From: an uncultured Burkholderiales bacterium
Lineage (GTDB): Bacteria; Pseudomonadota; Gammaproteobacteria; Burkholderiales; Burkholderiaceae_C
Length of the DNA: 44,864 nt
Reading direction: 5' to 3'
Assembly: GCA_903822825.1 (NCBI GenBank)
Contig: CAIJQQ010000017.1
Coordinates: 1-44,864, forward strand
Positions 1-8,338 of the stretch are shown here, piece by piece. The translations under genes and the position numbers were made by a program. The first letter of the stretch is position 1. Each line of letters begins with the position of its first letter. Below the pieces are notes generated by a model that saw only the letters and a list, made by a program, of their open reading frames with translations, made no database searches and was not told where the DNA came from.

Positions 1-1224
1 GCCGCGACCATGGTGACCGCCGGTATCTTCATGGTGGCCCGCATGTCGCCGTTGTTTGAGTTGTCGGACACTGCGCTCAACTTCATCATGGTGATCGGCT
101 CGATCACGGCCCTGTTCATGGGCTTTTTGGGCATCATCCAAAACGACATCAAGCGCGTGGTGGCTTATTCCACCTTGTCTCAGCTCGGTTACATGACCGT
201 CGCGCTGGGCGCATCAGCCTACTCGGTGGCCGTGTTTCACCTGATGACGCACGCTTTCTTCAAGGCCTTGCTGTTCCTCGGTGCCGGCTCGGTCATCATG
301 GGCCTGCACCACAACCAGGACATCCGCTGGATGGGTGGCGTGCGCAAGCACATGCCCATCACCTGGATCACCTCGCTGTTGGGCTCGCTGGCGTTGATCG
401 GTACGCCGTTCTTCTCTGGTTTCTACTCCAAGGACAGCATCATCGAAGCCGTGGCCGAGAGCCATCTGCCTGCTGCAGGCTTTGCGAACTTCGCCGTGCT
501 CGCTGGCGTGTTCGTGACTGCTTTCTACTCGTTCCGCATGTACTTCCTGGTTTTCCATGGCAAAGAGCGGTATGACCAAAATCCTGACGCCCACCACGGC
601 CACGACGACCACCATGGTCATGACGACCACGGTCACGGCGACCATGGCCCGCACGAGTCACCCTGGGTGGTGACGGTGCCCTTGATCTTGTTGGCGATTC
701 CCTCGGTGGTGATCGGTTACATGACGATCGACGCCATGCTTTTTGGCGAGTTCTTCAAGGATGCGATCTTTGTCAACGCCGACAAACACCATGTGATGCA
801 CGAGCTGGCTGAAGCATTCCACGGCCCCGTGGCGATGGCTGTGCACGCCGTCAGCTCCGCACCTTTCTGGCTTGCGCTGTCGGGTGTGGTGCTCTCTTGG
901 TACATGTACCTGATCAACCCTGCCGTGCCCGCTTTCTTTGCACGGGTGCTGCGCCCATTGATCGTGGTGCTCGAAAACAAGTACTTCCTGGACTGGTTCA
1001 ACGAAAACATCCTCGCCCGTGGCGCCCGCATGCTGGGTACTGGTTTGTGGCAGGTGGGCGACCGCACCCTGATCGACGGCTTGTTGGTCAATGGTTCCTG
1101 GAAGGCGGTGGGCTGGGTCTCTGGCGTGGTGCGCTGGTTCCAGTCGGGCTACCTTTACCACTATGCCTTGGTGATGATTTTGGGCGTGTTCATGCTGATG
1201 ACGTATTTCGTCTGGCTGGCTTAA
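1..1224 (+). CDS. nuoL: NADH-quinone oxidoreductase subunit L (NuoL), 5' end missing
   Basis: Antiporter-like membrane subunit of respiratory complex I that takes part in proton pumping driven by NADH:quinone electron transfer. The frame is open from base 1, so the gene starts outside the window; about 407 C-terminal residues are visible, against a usual full length of about 650-690. The visible part has many hydrophobic helices and the conserved stretch NDIKRVVAYSTLSQLGYM, which is shared by Mrp-type antiporter subunits. The long lateral helix typical of NuoL fits the C-terminal part. A histidine-rich hydrophilic loop lies at bases 586-660 (10 His in 25 residues). It is followed after 22 bases by nuoM, matching the usual nuoL-M-N order at the end of the nuo operon. 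Confidence 0.97.
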   Translation, partial: AATMVTAGIFMVARMSPLFELSDTALNFIMVIGSITALFMGFLGIIQNDIKRVVAYSTLSQLGYMTVALGASAYSVAVFHLMTHAFFKALLFLGAGSVIMGLHHNQDIRWMGGVRKHMPITWITSLLGSLALIGTPFFSGFYSKDSIIEAVAESHLPAAGFANFAVLAGVFVTAFYSFRMYFLVFHGKERYDQNPDAHHGHDDHHGHDDHGHGDHGPHESPWVVTVPLILLAIPSVVIGYMTIDAMLFGEFFKDAIFVNADKHHVMHELAEAFHGPVAMAVHAVSSAPFWLALSGVVLSWYMYLINPAVPAFFARVLRPLIVVLENKYFLDWFNENILARGARMLGTGLWQVGDRTLIDGLLVNGSWKAVGWVSGVVRWFQSGYLYHYALVMILGVFMLMTYFVWLA

Positions 1225-1246
1225 CGGTTACAAGGGATACATAAAA

Positions 1247-2725
1247 ATGGGATTGTTGAGCCTTGCCATCTGGACGCCGATTGCTTTTGGCGTCGTTTTG
1301 CTGGCCTTGGGACGAGACGAGCAAGTTCGCGCTGTGCGCTGGCTGGCCCTGATCGGTTCCATCGTCAGTTTCCTCATCACTTTGCCGCTGTACTCGGGCT
1401 TCCAGCTCGGCACTTCGGCCATGCAGTTCGCCGAGAAGGCGAACTGGATCGAACGTTTCAACGTCAACTATGCTCTGGGCGTGGATGGCATTTCACTCTG
1501 GTTTGTGCTGTTGACCGCATTCATCAACGTGATCGTTGTGATCGCGGGCTGGGAAGTCATCACCCGCAAAGTCAACCAGTACATGGCGGCCTTCTTGATC
1601 CTCTCGGGTCTGATGATCGGTGTGTTCAGTGCCCTCGATGGCATCTTGTTCTACGTCTTTTTCGAAGCAACCTTGATCCCGATGTACCTGATCATCGGCA
1701 TCTGGGGCGGCCCCAACAAGATCTACGCTGCGTTCAAGTTCTTCTTGTACACCTTGATGGGATCGCTCTTGACGCTGATCGCGCTCATCTACCTGTACAC
1801 CGCGTCGAACGGCAGTTTTGACATCCTGGCTTGGCACCAATTGCCCCTGTCCGGCCACGTTCAAACCTTGTTGTTTTTTGCCTTCTTTGCCGCTTTCGCG
1901 GTCAAAGTGCCCATGTGGCCATTGCACACCTGGTTGCCAGACGTGCACGTTGAAGCGCCCACAGGTGGCTCAGCTGTGCTGGCTGCGATCATGCTCAAAC
2001 TCGGCGCCTACGGTTTCCTGCGTTTCTCAATGCCGATTGCCCCCGATGCCGCGCACGAGTGGGGCACCCTCATGATCGTGCTGTCTTTGGTGGCGGTGAT
2101 CTACGTGGGCCTGGTCGCCATGGTCCAACAGGACATGAAAAAACTGGTGGCTTACTCATCGGTCGCACACATGGGTTTTGTGACCTTGGGCTTTTTCATC
2201 TTCAACCCGCTGGGCGTGTCCGGTGGCATTGTGCAGATGATCGCGCACGGTTTCGTGTCGGCAGCGATGTTCCTGTCGATTGGCGTGCTGTACGACCGTG
2301 TGCATTCGCGTGAAATCTCCAGCTACGGCGGTGTGGTCAACACCATGCCCAAGTTCGCGGCCTTTGCCTTGTTGTTCTCCATGGCCAATTGCGGCCTGCC
2401 AGGCACAGCCGGTTTCGTGGGCGAGTGGATGGTGATTCTGGGCGCCGTCAAGTTCAACTTCTGGATCGGTCTTTTGTCGGCTTCTGCCCTGATTTTTGGT
2501 GCGGCTTACACCCTGTGGATGTTCAAACGTGTTTACTTGGGGCCTGTGGCCAACGACGACGTCAAGGAACTGACCGACATCAACAGCCGCGAATTTTTGG
2601 TCATGGCTTTGTTGGCTGCAGCCGTGCTGGCCATGGGTCTGTACCCGAAGCCCTTCACCGATGTGATGGACGCTTCGGTGGTTGACCTGCTCAAACATGT
2701 GGCGCTGTCCAAGCTGCCCCAGTAA
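1247..2725 (+). CDS. nuoM: NADH-quinone oxidoreductase subunit M (NuoM)
   Basis: Membrane antiporter-like subunit of complex I, 492 residues, the usual length for the family. Multiple transmembrane helices run through the whole protein. The key charged residues expected for proton transfer are visible: Glu140 in [13 protein letters not shown], and lysines near 220 ([16 protein letters not shown]) and 251 ([10 protein letters not shown]). The motif [16 protein letters not shown] is the family's conserved discontinuous-helix region. It lies between nuoL (22 bases upstream) and nuoN (20 bases downstream) and is surely co-transcribed. The ATG at 1247 is the natural start because the N-terminal hydrophobic helix begins immediately. 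Confidence 0.98.
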   Translation: MGLLSLAIWTPIAFGVVLLALGRDEQVRAVRWLALIGSIVSFLITLPLYSGFQLGTSAMQFAEKANWIERFNVNYALGVDGISLWFVLLTAFINVIVVIAGWEVITRKVNQYMAAFLILSGLMIGVFSALDGILFYVFFEATLIPMYLIIGIWGGPNKIYAAFKFFLYTLMGSLLTLIALIYLYTASNGSFDILAWHQLPLSGHVQTLLFFAFFAAFAVKVPMWPLHTWLPDVHVEAPTGGSAVLAAIMLKLGAYGFLRFSMPIAPDAAHEWGTLMIVLSLVAVIYVGLVAMVQQDMKKLVAYSSVAHMGFVTLGFFIFNPLGVSGGIVQMIAHGFVSAAMFLSIGVLYDRVHSREISSYGGVVNTMPKFAAFALLFSMANCGLPGTAGFVGEWMVILGAVKFNFWIGLLSASALIFGAAYTLWMFKRVYLGPVANDDVKELTDINSREFLVMALLAAAVLAMGLYPKPFTDVMDASVVDLLKHVALSKLPQ

Positions 2726-2745
2726 CGTACGCAAGAATAGAAAGA

Positions 2746-4236
2746 ATGATGATGGACACCACCAGCTGGATGACGATCTATCCTGAAATCGTGTTGCTGG
2801 TCATGGCCTGCGTGATCGCGCTTGTCGACCTCTTCGTCAAGAGCCCACGCCGCACGGCGACCCATGTGTTGACCCTCGTGACGCTCGGCGGTGTGGCTTT
2901 GCTGCATGCCTTGTATGCCGATGCCGGTCAAACGCTGTACGGCTTCGGTCGCATGGTGGTCAGTGACCCCTTGGGCCACTGGCTCAGGTGCTTTGCCTGT
3001 ATCGCGGTGATGGTGACCCTGGTCTACTCCCGCCCATACGCCGCTGACCGAGACATGCTGCGCGGTGGTGAATTGTTCAGCCTGAGCATGTTCGCTTTGC
3101 TGGGCATGAGTGTGATGATCTCTGGCCAGAACTTCCTGGTGCTGTACCTCGGGCTGGAATTGCTGACCCTGTCGAGCTATGCCCTGGTGGCGCTGCGCCG
3201 CGACCATGCCCAAGCCACGGAAGCGGCCATGAAGTACTTCGTGCTCGGCGCCATGGCCTCCGGTTTCTTGCTGTACGGCATGTCCATGATGTATGGTGCT
3301 ACGGGTTCTTTGGAGCTGTCGGGTGTGCTCAAGGCGATTGCCACAGGCCAAGTCAAGCACCAAGTGCTGGTCTTCGGTCTGGTGTTCATCGTCTCCGGCC
3401 TGGCTTTCAAGATCGGTGCCGTGCCATTCCACATGTGGATTCCCGACGTTTACCAAGGCGCGCCGACCGCCGCCACGCTGCTGATCGGTGGTGCGCCCAA
3501 GCTGGCCGCGTTCGCACTCATGGTCCGTTTGCTGGTCGAGGGCTTGCTGCCTTTGGCCATCGACTGGCAGCAAATGTTGGCATTTTTGGCCATTGCTTCA
3601 TTGGCCGTGGGCAACTTGGCGGCGATTGCACAAACCAACCTCAAGCGCATGCTGGCCTATTCGACCATCGCGCAAATGGGTTTTGTGTTGCTGGGCTTTG
3701 TTGCCGGCGTCATCAACGGTCAAACCACGCTGGCGGCCAACGCCTACAGCTCGGCCATGTTCTACATCGTGGGCTATGTGCTGACCACGCTGGCGAGCTT
3801 TGGCATCATCTTGTTGCTGGCCCGTCAGGGTTTCGAGAGCGAAGAGATCACTGACCTTGCCGGTCTGAACCAGCGCAGCCCCCTGTTCGCGGCTGTGATG
3901 GCCACTTGCCTGTTCTCCTTGGCCGGTATCCCGCCCATGGTCGGGTTCTACGCCAAGCTGGCGGTGTTGCAGTCGCTGATCGCATCGGGCCAAGGCTTCT
4001 ACATTGGCTTGGCCATCTACGCCGTGCTGATGTCGCTGATCGGCACCTTTTACTACCTGCGTGTTGTGAAGGTCATGTATTTTGACGAGCCGGTCACCGC
4101 CACCACGGTCTCGGCCCCTGCTGACGTGCGGGTGGTGCTGTCGATGAATGGATTGCTGGTGTTGATTCTGGGCATCGTGCCCGGTGCTCTGATGGCCCTG
4201 TGTGCTCAGGCTGTCAAGAGCATGTTGGCCTTGTAA
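2746..4236 (+). CDS. nuoN: NADH-quinone oxidoreductase subunit N (NuoN)
   Basis: Third antiporter-like membrane subunit of complex I, 496 residues, as expected for NuoN. Conserved features include [17 protein letters not shown] with its buried Glu, [15 protein letters not shown], and [16 protein letters not shown]. The protein begins with Met-Met-Met, so the true start may be the ATG at 2746, 2749 or 2752; the sequence does not decide this. It is the last classical nuo gene, and the next gene (DUF2818) starts only 9 bases after its stop, so transcription very probably continues into the following small genes. Confidence 0.97.
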   Translation: MMMDTTSWMTIYPEIVLLVMACVIALVDLFVKSPRRTATHVLTLVTLGGVALLHALYADAGQTLYGFGRMVVSDPLGHWLRCFACIAVMVTLVYSRPYAADRDMLRGGELFSLSMFALLGMSVMISGQNFLVLYLGLELLTLSSYALVALRRDHAQATEAAMKYFVLGAMASGFLLYGMSMMYGATGSLELSGVLKAIATGQVKHQVLVFGLVFIVSGLAFKIGAVPFHMWIPDVYQGAPTAATLLIGGAPKLAAFALMVRLLVEGLLPLAIDWQQMLAFLAIASLAVGNLAAIAQTNLKRMLAYSTIAQMGFVLLGFVAGVINGQTTLAANAYSSAMFYIVGYVLTTLASFGIILLLARQGFESEEITDLAGLNQRSPLFAAVMATCLFSLAGIPPMVGFYAKLAVLQSLIASGQGFYIGLAIYAVLMSLIGTFYYLRVVKVMYFDEPVTATTVSAPADVRVVLSMNGLLVLILGIVPGALMALCAQAVKSMLAL

Positions 4237-4245
4237 TCGCAAGCC

Positions 4246-4548
4246 ATGACCCTGACCTTTCAGATTGGCGCCCTGGTGCTGCTGGCCTTGTTGGCCGCCA
4301 ATCTGCCATTCGCCAACCACCGCTTTCTGGCGCTGGGGCCGGTGCTGGCTTCCAAGACACTGCCATGGCGATTGCTTGAACTGGTGGTGCTGTATTTCTT
4401 CATCGGTGGTCTTGGGCTCTTGCTTGAAAAAAATGCGGGCCAAATCGCTCCGCAAGGCTGGGAGTTCTATGCCGTCACAGCGACCATGTTCGTGACGCTG
4501 GCTTTCCCGGGCTTCGTCTACCGTTACCTTTTGCACCGCCGCGATTGA
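4246..4548 (+). CDS. DUF2818 family small membrane protein
   Basis: A 100-residue protein with about three hydrophobic segments (roughly residues 5-25, 43-62 and 75-93) and a basic C-terminal end (YRYLLHRRD), suggesting an inner-membrane protein with its C-terminus in the cytoplasm. It matches from memory the DUF2818 family, commonly found directly after nuoN in Burkholderiales. No catalytic motif is visible. The 9-base spacing from nuoN and the membrane character suggest a role near complex I, for instance in assembly or as an accessory subunit, but that is inference from position only. Confidence 0.85.
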   Translation: MTLTFQIGALVLLALLAANLPFANHRFLALGPVLASKTLPWRLLELVVLYFFIGGLGLLLEKNAGQIAPQGWEFYAVTATMFVTLAFPGFVYRYLLHRRD

Positions 4549-4583
4549 CGCCCTGTCTTCCCGGCACCTGACAGGCCAAGCCC

Positions 4584-5174
4584 ATGTCTGATGAACATCT
4601 GATCGAGCAAACCCTCGAGCGGCATGAGCTGTTCAAGGGCAGATTCCTGCACGCTTTTCGCGACACCGTTCGCCTTCCCGATGGTGGTCAGGCCACACGT
4701 GAATACGTGGTCCACCCGGGTGCCGTGGTGGTGGTGCCTTTGCTGCAAGGTCCTGGTGGCGAAACGCGCATCGTGCTGGAGCGCCAGTACCGCTACCCCG
4801 TGGGCCAGGTCATGGTCGAGCTGCCCGCAGGCAAACTCGACGCAGATGAAGACCCGTTGCAGTGTGGGCAACGTGAACTGCTTGAAGAAACCGGCTACCG
4901 AGCCCGCGAATGGGCCAGAGCGGGGCAAATGCATCTGGCCATTGCCTACTCCACCGAGGTCATCCACATCTATTTCGCCAGAGGATTGACGCAGGGTGAA
5001 CGACAGCTTGATCCAGGCGAGTTCTTGGATGTGTTCTCGGCCACGCCGGATGAGCTGATGATGTGGTGCCGTGAGGGCCAGGTCACCGATGCCAAAACAC
5101 TCAGCTGCATGGTTTGGTTGCAAAATGCCCTCTCTGGTGCCTGGCCGCTTGACTGGCAGGCCGCGCAAGCCTGA
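4584..5174 (+). CDS. NUDIX hydrolase, ADP-ribose pyrophosphatase-like
   Basis: A 196-residue NUDIX hydrolase. The complete Nudix box G-x5-E-x7-REL-x-EE-x-G starts at Gly83, with REL at 97-99 and the metal-binding Glu pair at 101-102. The N-terminal beta-rich half (TREYVVHPGAVVVVPLL, VLERQYRYPV) and the phrase MVELPAGKLD resemble ADP-ribose/ADP-sugar pyrophosphatases of the NudF type, which cleave ADP-ribose to AMP and ribose 5-phosphate. Substrate preference cannot be read from the box alone. It lies in the gene string after nuoN, 35 bases after DUF2818 and 7 bases before DUF1178. An ADP-ribose clean-up enzyme beside an NADH-consuming complex would make sense, but that link is inference. Confidence 0.92.
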   Translation: MSDEHLIEQTLERHELFKGRFLHAFRDTVRLPDGGQATREYVVHPGAVVVVPLLQGPGGETRIVLERQYRYPVGQVMVELPAGKLDADEDPLQCGQRELLEETGYRAREWARAGQMHLAIAYSTEVIHIYFARGLTQGERQLDPGEFLDVFSATPDELMMWCREGQVTDAKTLSCMVWLQNALSGAWPLDWQAAQA

Positions 5175-5181
5175 ACCCACG

Positions 5182-5637
5182 ATGAAAGTCCTCAACCTCC
5201 AGTGCAGCCATGGGCACAGCTTTGAAGGCTGGTTCGCCTCACAGGACGACTACGATGCGCAACGCGCGGGTGGTCAGGTGGGCTGCCCGGTCTGCAACGA
5301 CAGCGAGGTGACCAAGATGCTGTCAGCGCCCCGTCTGAATCTGGGGGGCGGTCAGCCTGAACCTGCCGCTGTCCAGACCGAATCTGCCCCCGTGGTCAAT
5401 GCGGGTCCGGGTCAGTTGCAGGCAGCCTGGATGCAGATGGTGCGCCACGTGATGGCCCACACCGAAGACGTGGGGCCCATGTTTGCCGAAGAGGCGCGCA
5501 AGATCCACTACGGTGAAACCCAAGAGCGCCAGATCCGCGGCCAAGCCACCCGCGAAGAAACCGAAGCCTTGCTCGATGAGGGCATCGAGGTTCTGCCCTT
5601 GCTGTTGCCTGCAGGGCTCAAAGAGCCACTGCAATGA
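5182..5637 (+). CDS. DUF1178 family protein, putative zinc-binding
   Basis: A 151-residue cytosolic protein. The N-terminus MKVLNLQCSHGHSFEGWF and the later CPVC pair are typical of the DUF1178 family. Cys8, His10/His12, Cys35 and Cys38 look like a small zinc ribbon. The C-terminal half is helical and acidic, including AHTEDVGPMFAEEARKIHYG and REETEALLDEGI. I chose the ATG at 5182 because an upstream in-frame extension would run back through the NUDIX gene and the family starts with this MKV phrase. Function is unknown; the fold of the N-terminal part suggests nucleic-acid or protein binding. It sits 7 bases after the NUDIX gene and 19 bases before arfB. Confidence 0.88.
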   Translation: MKVLNLQCSHGHSFEGWFASQDDYDAQRAGGQVGCPVCNDSEVTKMLSAPRLNLGGGQPEPAAVQTESAPVVNAGPGQLQAAWMQMVRHVMAHTEDVGPMFAEEARKIHYGETQERQIRGQATREETEALLDEGIEVLPLLLPAGLKEPLQ

Positions 5638-5656
5638 TGTGTTTGACGTTGGCACC

Positions 5657-6061
5657 ATGTCCATCACTGTGCGCATTCCCGAGTCCGAAGTCGAGCTGAG
5701 CGCCATCCGCGCTCAAGGGCCTGGCGGGCAAAACGTCAACAAGGTGTCTACAGCCATTCAACTGCGCTTTGATGTGGCCAACTCAAGCTTGCCAGAAGAG
5801 GTCAAAACCCGTTGGCTCCAATCCAGAGACAGCCGACTCACACTGGAGGGCGTTCTGGTGCTCAAGGCCCAGCGCTACCGCACACAAGAGGCCAATCGCG
5901 CGGACGCGTGGGCGCGGCTGTACCTGTTGCTGGGGCAGTTTTTACAGGCGCCCAAAAAGCGCAAGGCCACACGGCCGACATATGGCTCGGTGCAAAGACG
6001 GTTGCAGGGCAAGGCCGTGCAGTCGAAACTCAAAGCATCCAGGCGTTCACAAGCTGATTGA
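5657..6061 (+). CDS. arfB: Peptidyl-tRNA hydrolase ArfB, ribosome rescue factor
   Basis: A 134-residue class-I release-factor-like protein (ArfB/YaeJ) that frees peptides from ribosomes stalled on non-stop mRNA. The catalytic GGQ motif is at residues 23-25 in [15 protein letters not shown]. The C-terminal tail from about residue 100 is strongly basic ([26 protein letters not shown]), as needed to reach into the empty mRNA channel. The length matches the family (about 135-140). The ATG at 5657 gives the standard family start [11 protein letters not shown]. It is the last gene of the plus-strand string, and its 3' end overlaps the 3' end of miaA on the other strand by 32 bases. Confidence 0.95.
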   Translation: MSITVRIPESEVELSAIRAQGPGGQNVNKVSTAIQLRFDVANSSLPEEVKTRWLQSRDSRLTLEGVLVLKAQRYRTQEANRADAWARLYLLLGQFLQAPKKRKATRPTYGSVQRRLQGKAVQSKLKASRRSQAD

Positions 6062-6992
6062 CCTGCGCTGCGGTGCTGGGCTGATCGGCCGCCACCACCG
6101 CGCGGTCGTGCATGCTGCGCAGCCAAGTGATCTGCCGTTTGGCCAATTGGCGCGTTGCAAAGATGCCGCGCTCGCGGATCTCGGCCTCGCTCCAGCCCTC
6201 GTCCAAGCCTTGCCAGGCCTGGCGGTAGCCCACGCAGCGCATCGAGGGCAGGTCGGGGTCCAGGTCGCCGCGTGCGCGCAGACGGCGCACTTCGTCCATG
6301 AAGCCATGCGCCATCATCTGGTCAAAGCGCAGCGAGATACGCTCGTGCAGCCAGGCACGGTCGGTGGGCTCGAGGCTGATGACCGGGATGTTCAGTGCCG
6401 GTGCTGCCGTTTTTGGCGCTTGGTGAAAGGCCGACAGTGTCTGCCCGGTGGAGGTCCAAATCTCAAGCGCTCGGCCGATGCGCTGGCTGTCGCCCGGCGC
6501 CAGTCGCGCGGCCGTGATGGGGTCGATCTGCATCAGCTCCTCGTGCAGTGCGGGCCAACCCAGGGCCACGGCGCGTTGCTGGATTTGCTGACGCACCTGC
6601 GGATCGGCGGCGGGCATGTCGTTCAGGCCTTCGAGCAGGGCCTTGAGGTAGAGGAGGGTGCCGCCCACCAGCAGCGGGATGCGGCCACGGCCACGGATCT
6701 CGCCGATCAGGCGTGTGGCGTCCTTGGCAAATTCAGCCGCGCTGTAGTTTTGCATCGGGTCGATGGTGTCGATCAGGTGGTGTGGCACGCTGGCCAGCTC
6801 TTGGGCGCTGGGCTTGGCTGTGCCGATGTCCATGCCTTGGTACACCAGCGCCGAGTCCACGCTGACGATTTCGGCCCCGCCCTGTGATTGCAGGGCTTTG
6901 GCCAGGGCCAAAGCGGCGGCGGTCTTGCCGCTGGCTGTCGGCCCGACCAGCGCGATTGCGTTGACTGTTTTGTGGTTTGTGGTTGTGTTCAT
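6030..6992 (-). CDS. miaA: tRNA dimethylallyltransferase (MiaA)
   Basis: Transfers a dimethylallyl group from DMAPP to N6 of A37 in tRNAs that read UNN codons. 320 residues, a normal length. The P-loop GPTASGKT is at residues 17-24, followed by the family phrases [30 protein letters not shown] and [17 protein letters not shown]. Near the C-terminus are [16 protein letters not shown] and [13 protein letters not shown] preferred the ATG at 6992 because it puts the P-loop at the usual distance; an upstream extension of 39 residues has no family resemblance and runs into the preceding gene. On the minus strand it follows the MFS gene by 10 bases. The convergent 3' end overlaps arfB. Confidence 0.96.
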   Translation of the reverse strand: MNTTTNHKTVNAIALVGPTASGKTAAALALAKALQSQGGAEIVSVDSALVYQGMDIGTAKPSAQELASVPHHLIDTIDPMQNYSAAEFAKDATRLIGEIRGRGRIPLLVGGTLLYLKALLEGLNDMPAADPQVRQQIQQRAVALGWPALHEELMQIDPITAARLAPGDSQRIGRALEIWTSTGQTLSAFHQAPKTAAPALNIPVISLEPTDRAWLHERISLRFDQMMAHGFMDEVRRLRARGDLDPDLPSMRCVGYRQAWQGLDEGWSEAEIRERGIFATRQLAKRQITWLRSMHDRAVVAADQPSTAAQVNQLVNAWML

Positions 6993-7002
6993 GCCAGGGT
7001 GC

Positions 7003-8217
7003 TCATGCAGTCGCCCCGACGAGCTCTGACCTTGCGTGGCGCTGCACCGCTGTCCAAGCAATGAGTGTGATGATCGCTGCCCACAGCAAGATGCCGTGTG
7101 CGATGGCAAACACCGGGCGGTCCATGTGTTGGCCCAGCCAGCCGCCCATGAAAAAAGCGCCCAACATCATCAAAAAGCCGTTGAGCGCCGACGCGGTGCC
7201 GGCCCGGTGCGGGAAGGGCGCGACCGCGCCGCTTTGCCCGCAAGGCTGGTGCACGCCGTGACCAATCATGAAGATGTACATGGGCAGCATGATGGCCCAA
7301 GCGCCGTACCAGCTCTGGCCCTCGCCCGCATAGGCCAGCGCCACCATGGACACGCCACCCGTGAGGGTCAGGCAGGCGGCCACGCCCACGGTGCGTTGCA
7401 CGCTGGTGCGCCTGAGCATCCAGCGGCACCAGAAGGTGCCGACGATGTAGGACGCGGACATGCTGAGCATCAGAAAACCGTAAACGGTTTTGCTGTAGCC
7501 CAGCGCCTGGATGAAGACGAACGAAGAACTGGCCAGGAAAGTGAACAGGCCCAGATAAGAGCATGCCGACAGCGCGCACCAGGTCTGGAAAGTGCGGTTG
7601 CGCAAAATCTCGAGGTTGGCTCGCACCAAGGGGCGGGCTTTCAAGGCGTGTGGATCGGGGCGCGCCAGAGTTTCTTCAAAGCGCCAGTAAATCAGCGCAA
7701 AGGTGCCTGCGCCGTAGATGCCCAGCACCGACAGCGCCATGCGCCAGCCCACCACTTCGGTGAGCAACCCGCCCAGCGGCGCACACGTGCAGGCAATGAT
7801 GCCCAGCCCAGTGAGCGCTTGCGACATGACGGTGGCGCCTTTCGCGGGTGCGTAGAGGTCGCGCACCACGGCGCGAGCGCCCATGACGCCCGCACCCATG
7901 GCCAAGCCTTGCAGGGTGCGGCCTGCGATCAACCACGCCATGCTGGGCGCAAACATACAGGCGACCGATGCCAGGGTGTAGGTGGCCATGCCCCACAGAA
8001 GGATGGTTTTGCGGCCACAGCGGTCAGAAAGTGGCCCCCAAACGAGTTGCGACAGGCCAAAGGCCAGCAGCAGTGCTGTGAGCGTCAGCTGGGCCTGGCC
8101 CATGCTGGCGCCAAAGCCAGCGGTGACTGCGGGCAGGGCTGGCAAGTACAGGTCGGTGGTGACAGGCTGCATGCCCAGCAGCAGGGCGAGGATGAGGACA
8201 ATCAGTTTGGGGGACAT
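7003..8217 (-). CDS. Bcr/CflA family MFS drug-efflux transporter
   Basis: A 404-residue major facilitator superfamily protein with about 12 predicted transmembrane helices. The start [20 protein letters not shown] and the phrase [11 protein letters not shown] match the Bcr/CflA subfamily (bicyclomycin, chloramphenicol and sulfonamide efflux). Motif A of MFS carriers is seen as [14 protein letters not shown] between helices 2 and 3. An AAGG-type ribosome binding site lies before the ATG at 8217. It sits between mutL and miaA on the minus strand, 121 bases after mutL and 10 bases before miaA. The substrate cannot be deduced. Confidence 0.92.
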   Translation of the reverse strand: MSPKLIVLILALLLGMQPVTTDLYLPALPAVTAGFGASMGQAQLTLTALLLAFGLSQLVWGPLSDRCGRKTILLWGMATYTLASVACMFAPSMAWLIAGRTLQGLAMGAGVMGARAVVRDLYAPAKGATVMSQALTGLGIIACTCAPLGGLLTEVVGWRMALSVLGIYGAGTFALIYWRFEETLARPDPHALKARPLVRANLEILRNRTFQTWCALSACSYLGLFTFLASSSFVFIQALGYSKTVYGFLMLSMSASYIVGTFWCRWMLRRTSVQRTVGVAACLTLTGGVSMVALAYAGEGQSWYGAWAIMLPMYIFMIGHGVHQPCGQSGAVAPFPHRAGTASALNGFLMMLGAFFMGGWLGQHMDRPVFAIAHGILLWAAIITLIAWTAVQRHARSELVGATA

Positions 8218-8242
8218 GGAGCCTTTAGACCTTCACTGGAGC

Positions 8243-8328
8243 GCGAGCAGCGGGGCCGGTACGCGGCTGCCCTCATACTCGCTTCGCTCGCCAAATCGGG
8301 CAGTCCGCGCACCGACCCCGCTGCTCGC
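8243..8328. repeat. Long imperfect inverted repeat between mutL and the MFS gene
   Basis: Outer arms are an exact 13-base inverted repeat: GCGAGCAGCGGGG at 8243-8255 and its complement at 8316-8328. Pairing continues inward through CCGGTACGCGG/CCGCGCACCGA and CTGCCC/GGGCAG with few mismatches, giving arms of about 30 bases around a loop of roughly 25 bases. On the minus strand it begins about 10 bases after the mutL stop. No run of T follows, so it is not a standard intrinsic terminator. It could protect the mutL mRNA 3' end, be a REP-like mobile repeat, or fold only as DNA. Confidence 0.7.
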
Positions 8329-8338
8329 TTGTGGTTCA

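Noticed and set aside
5769..6887. 372-residue plus-strand frame
   Set aside because: Mostly antisense to miaA and overlapping arfB in another frame; no domain.
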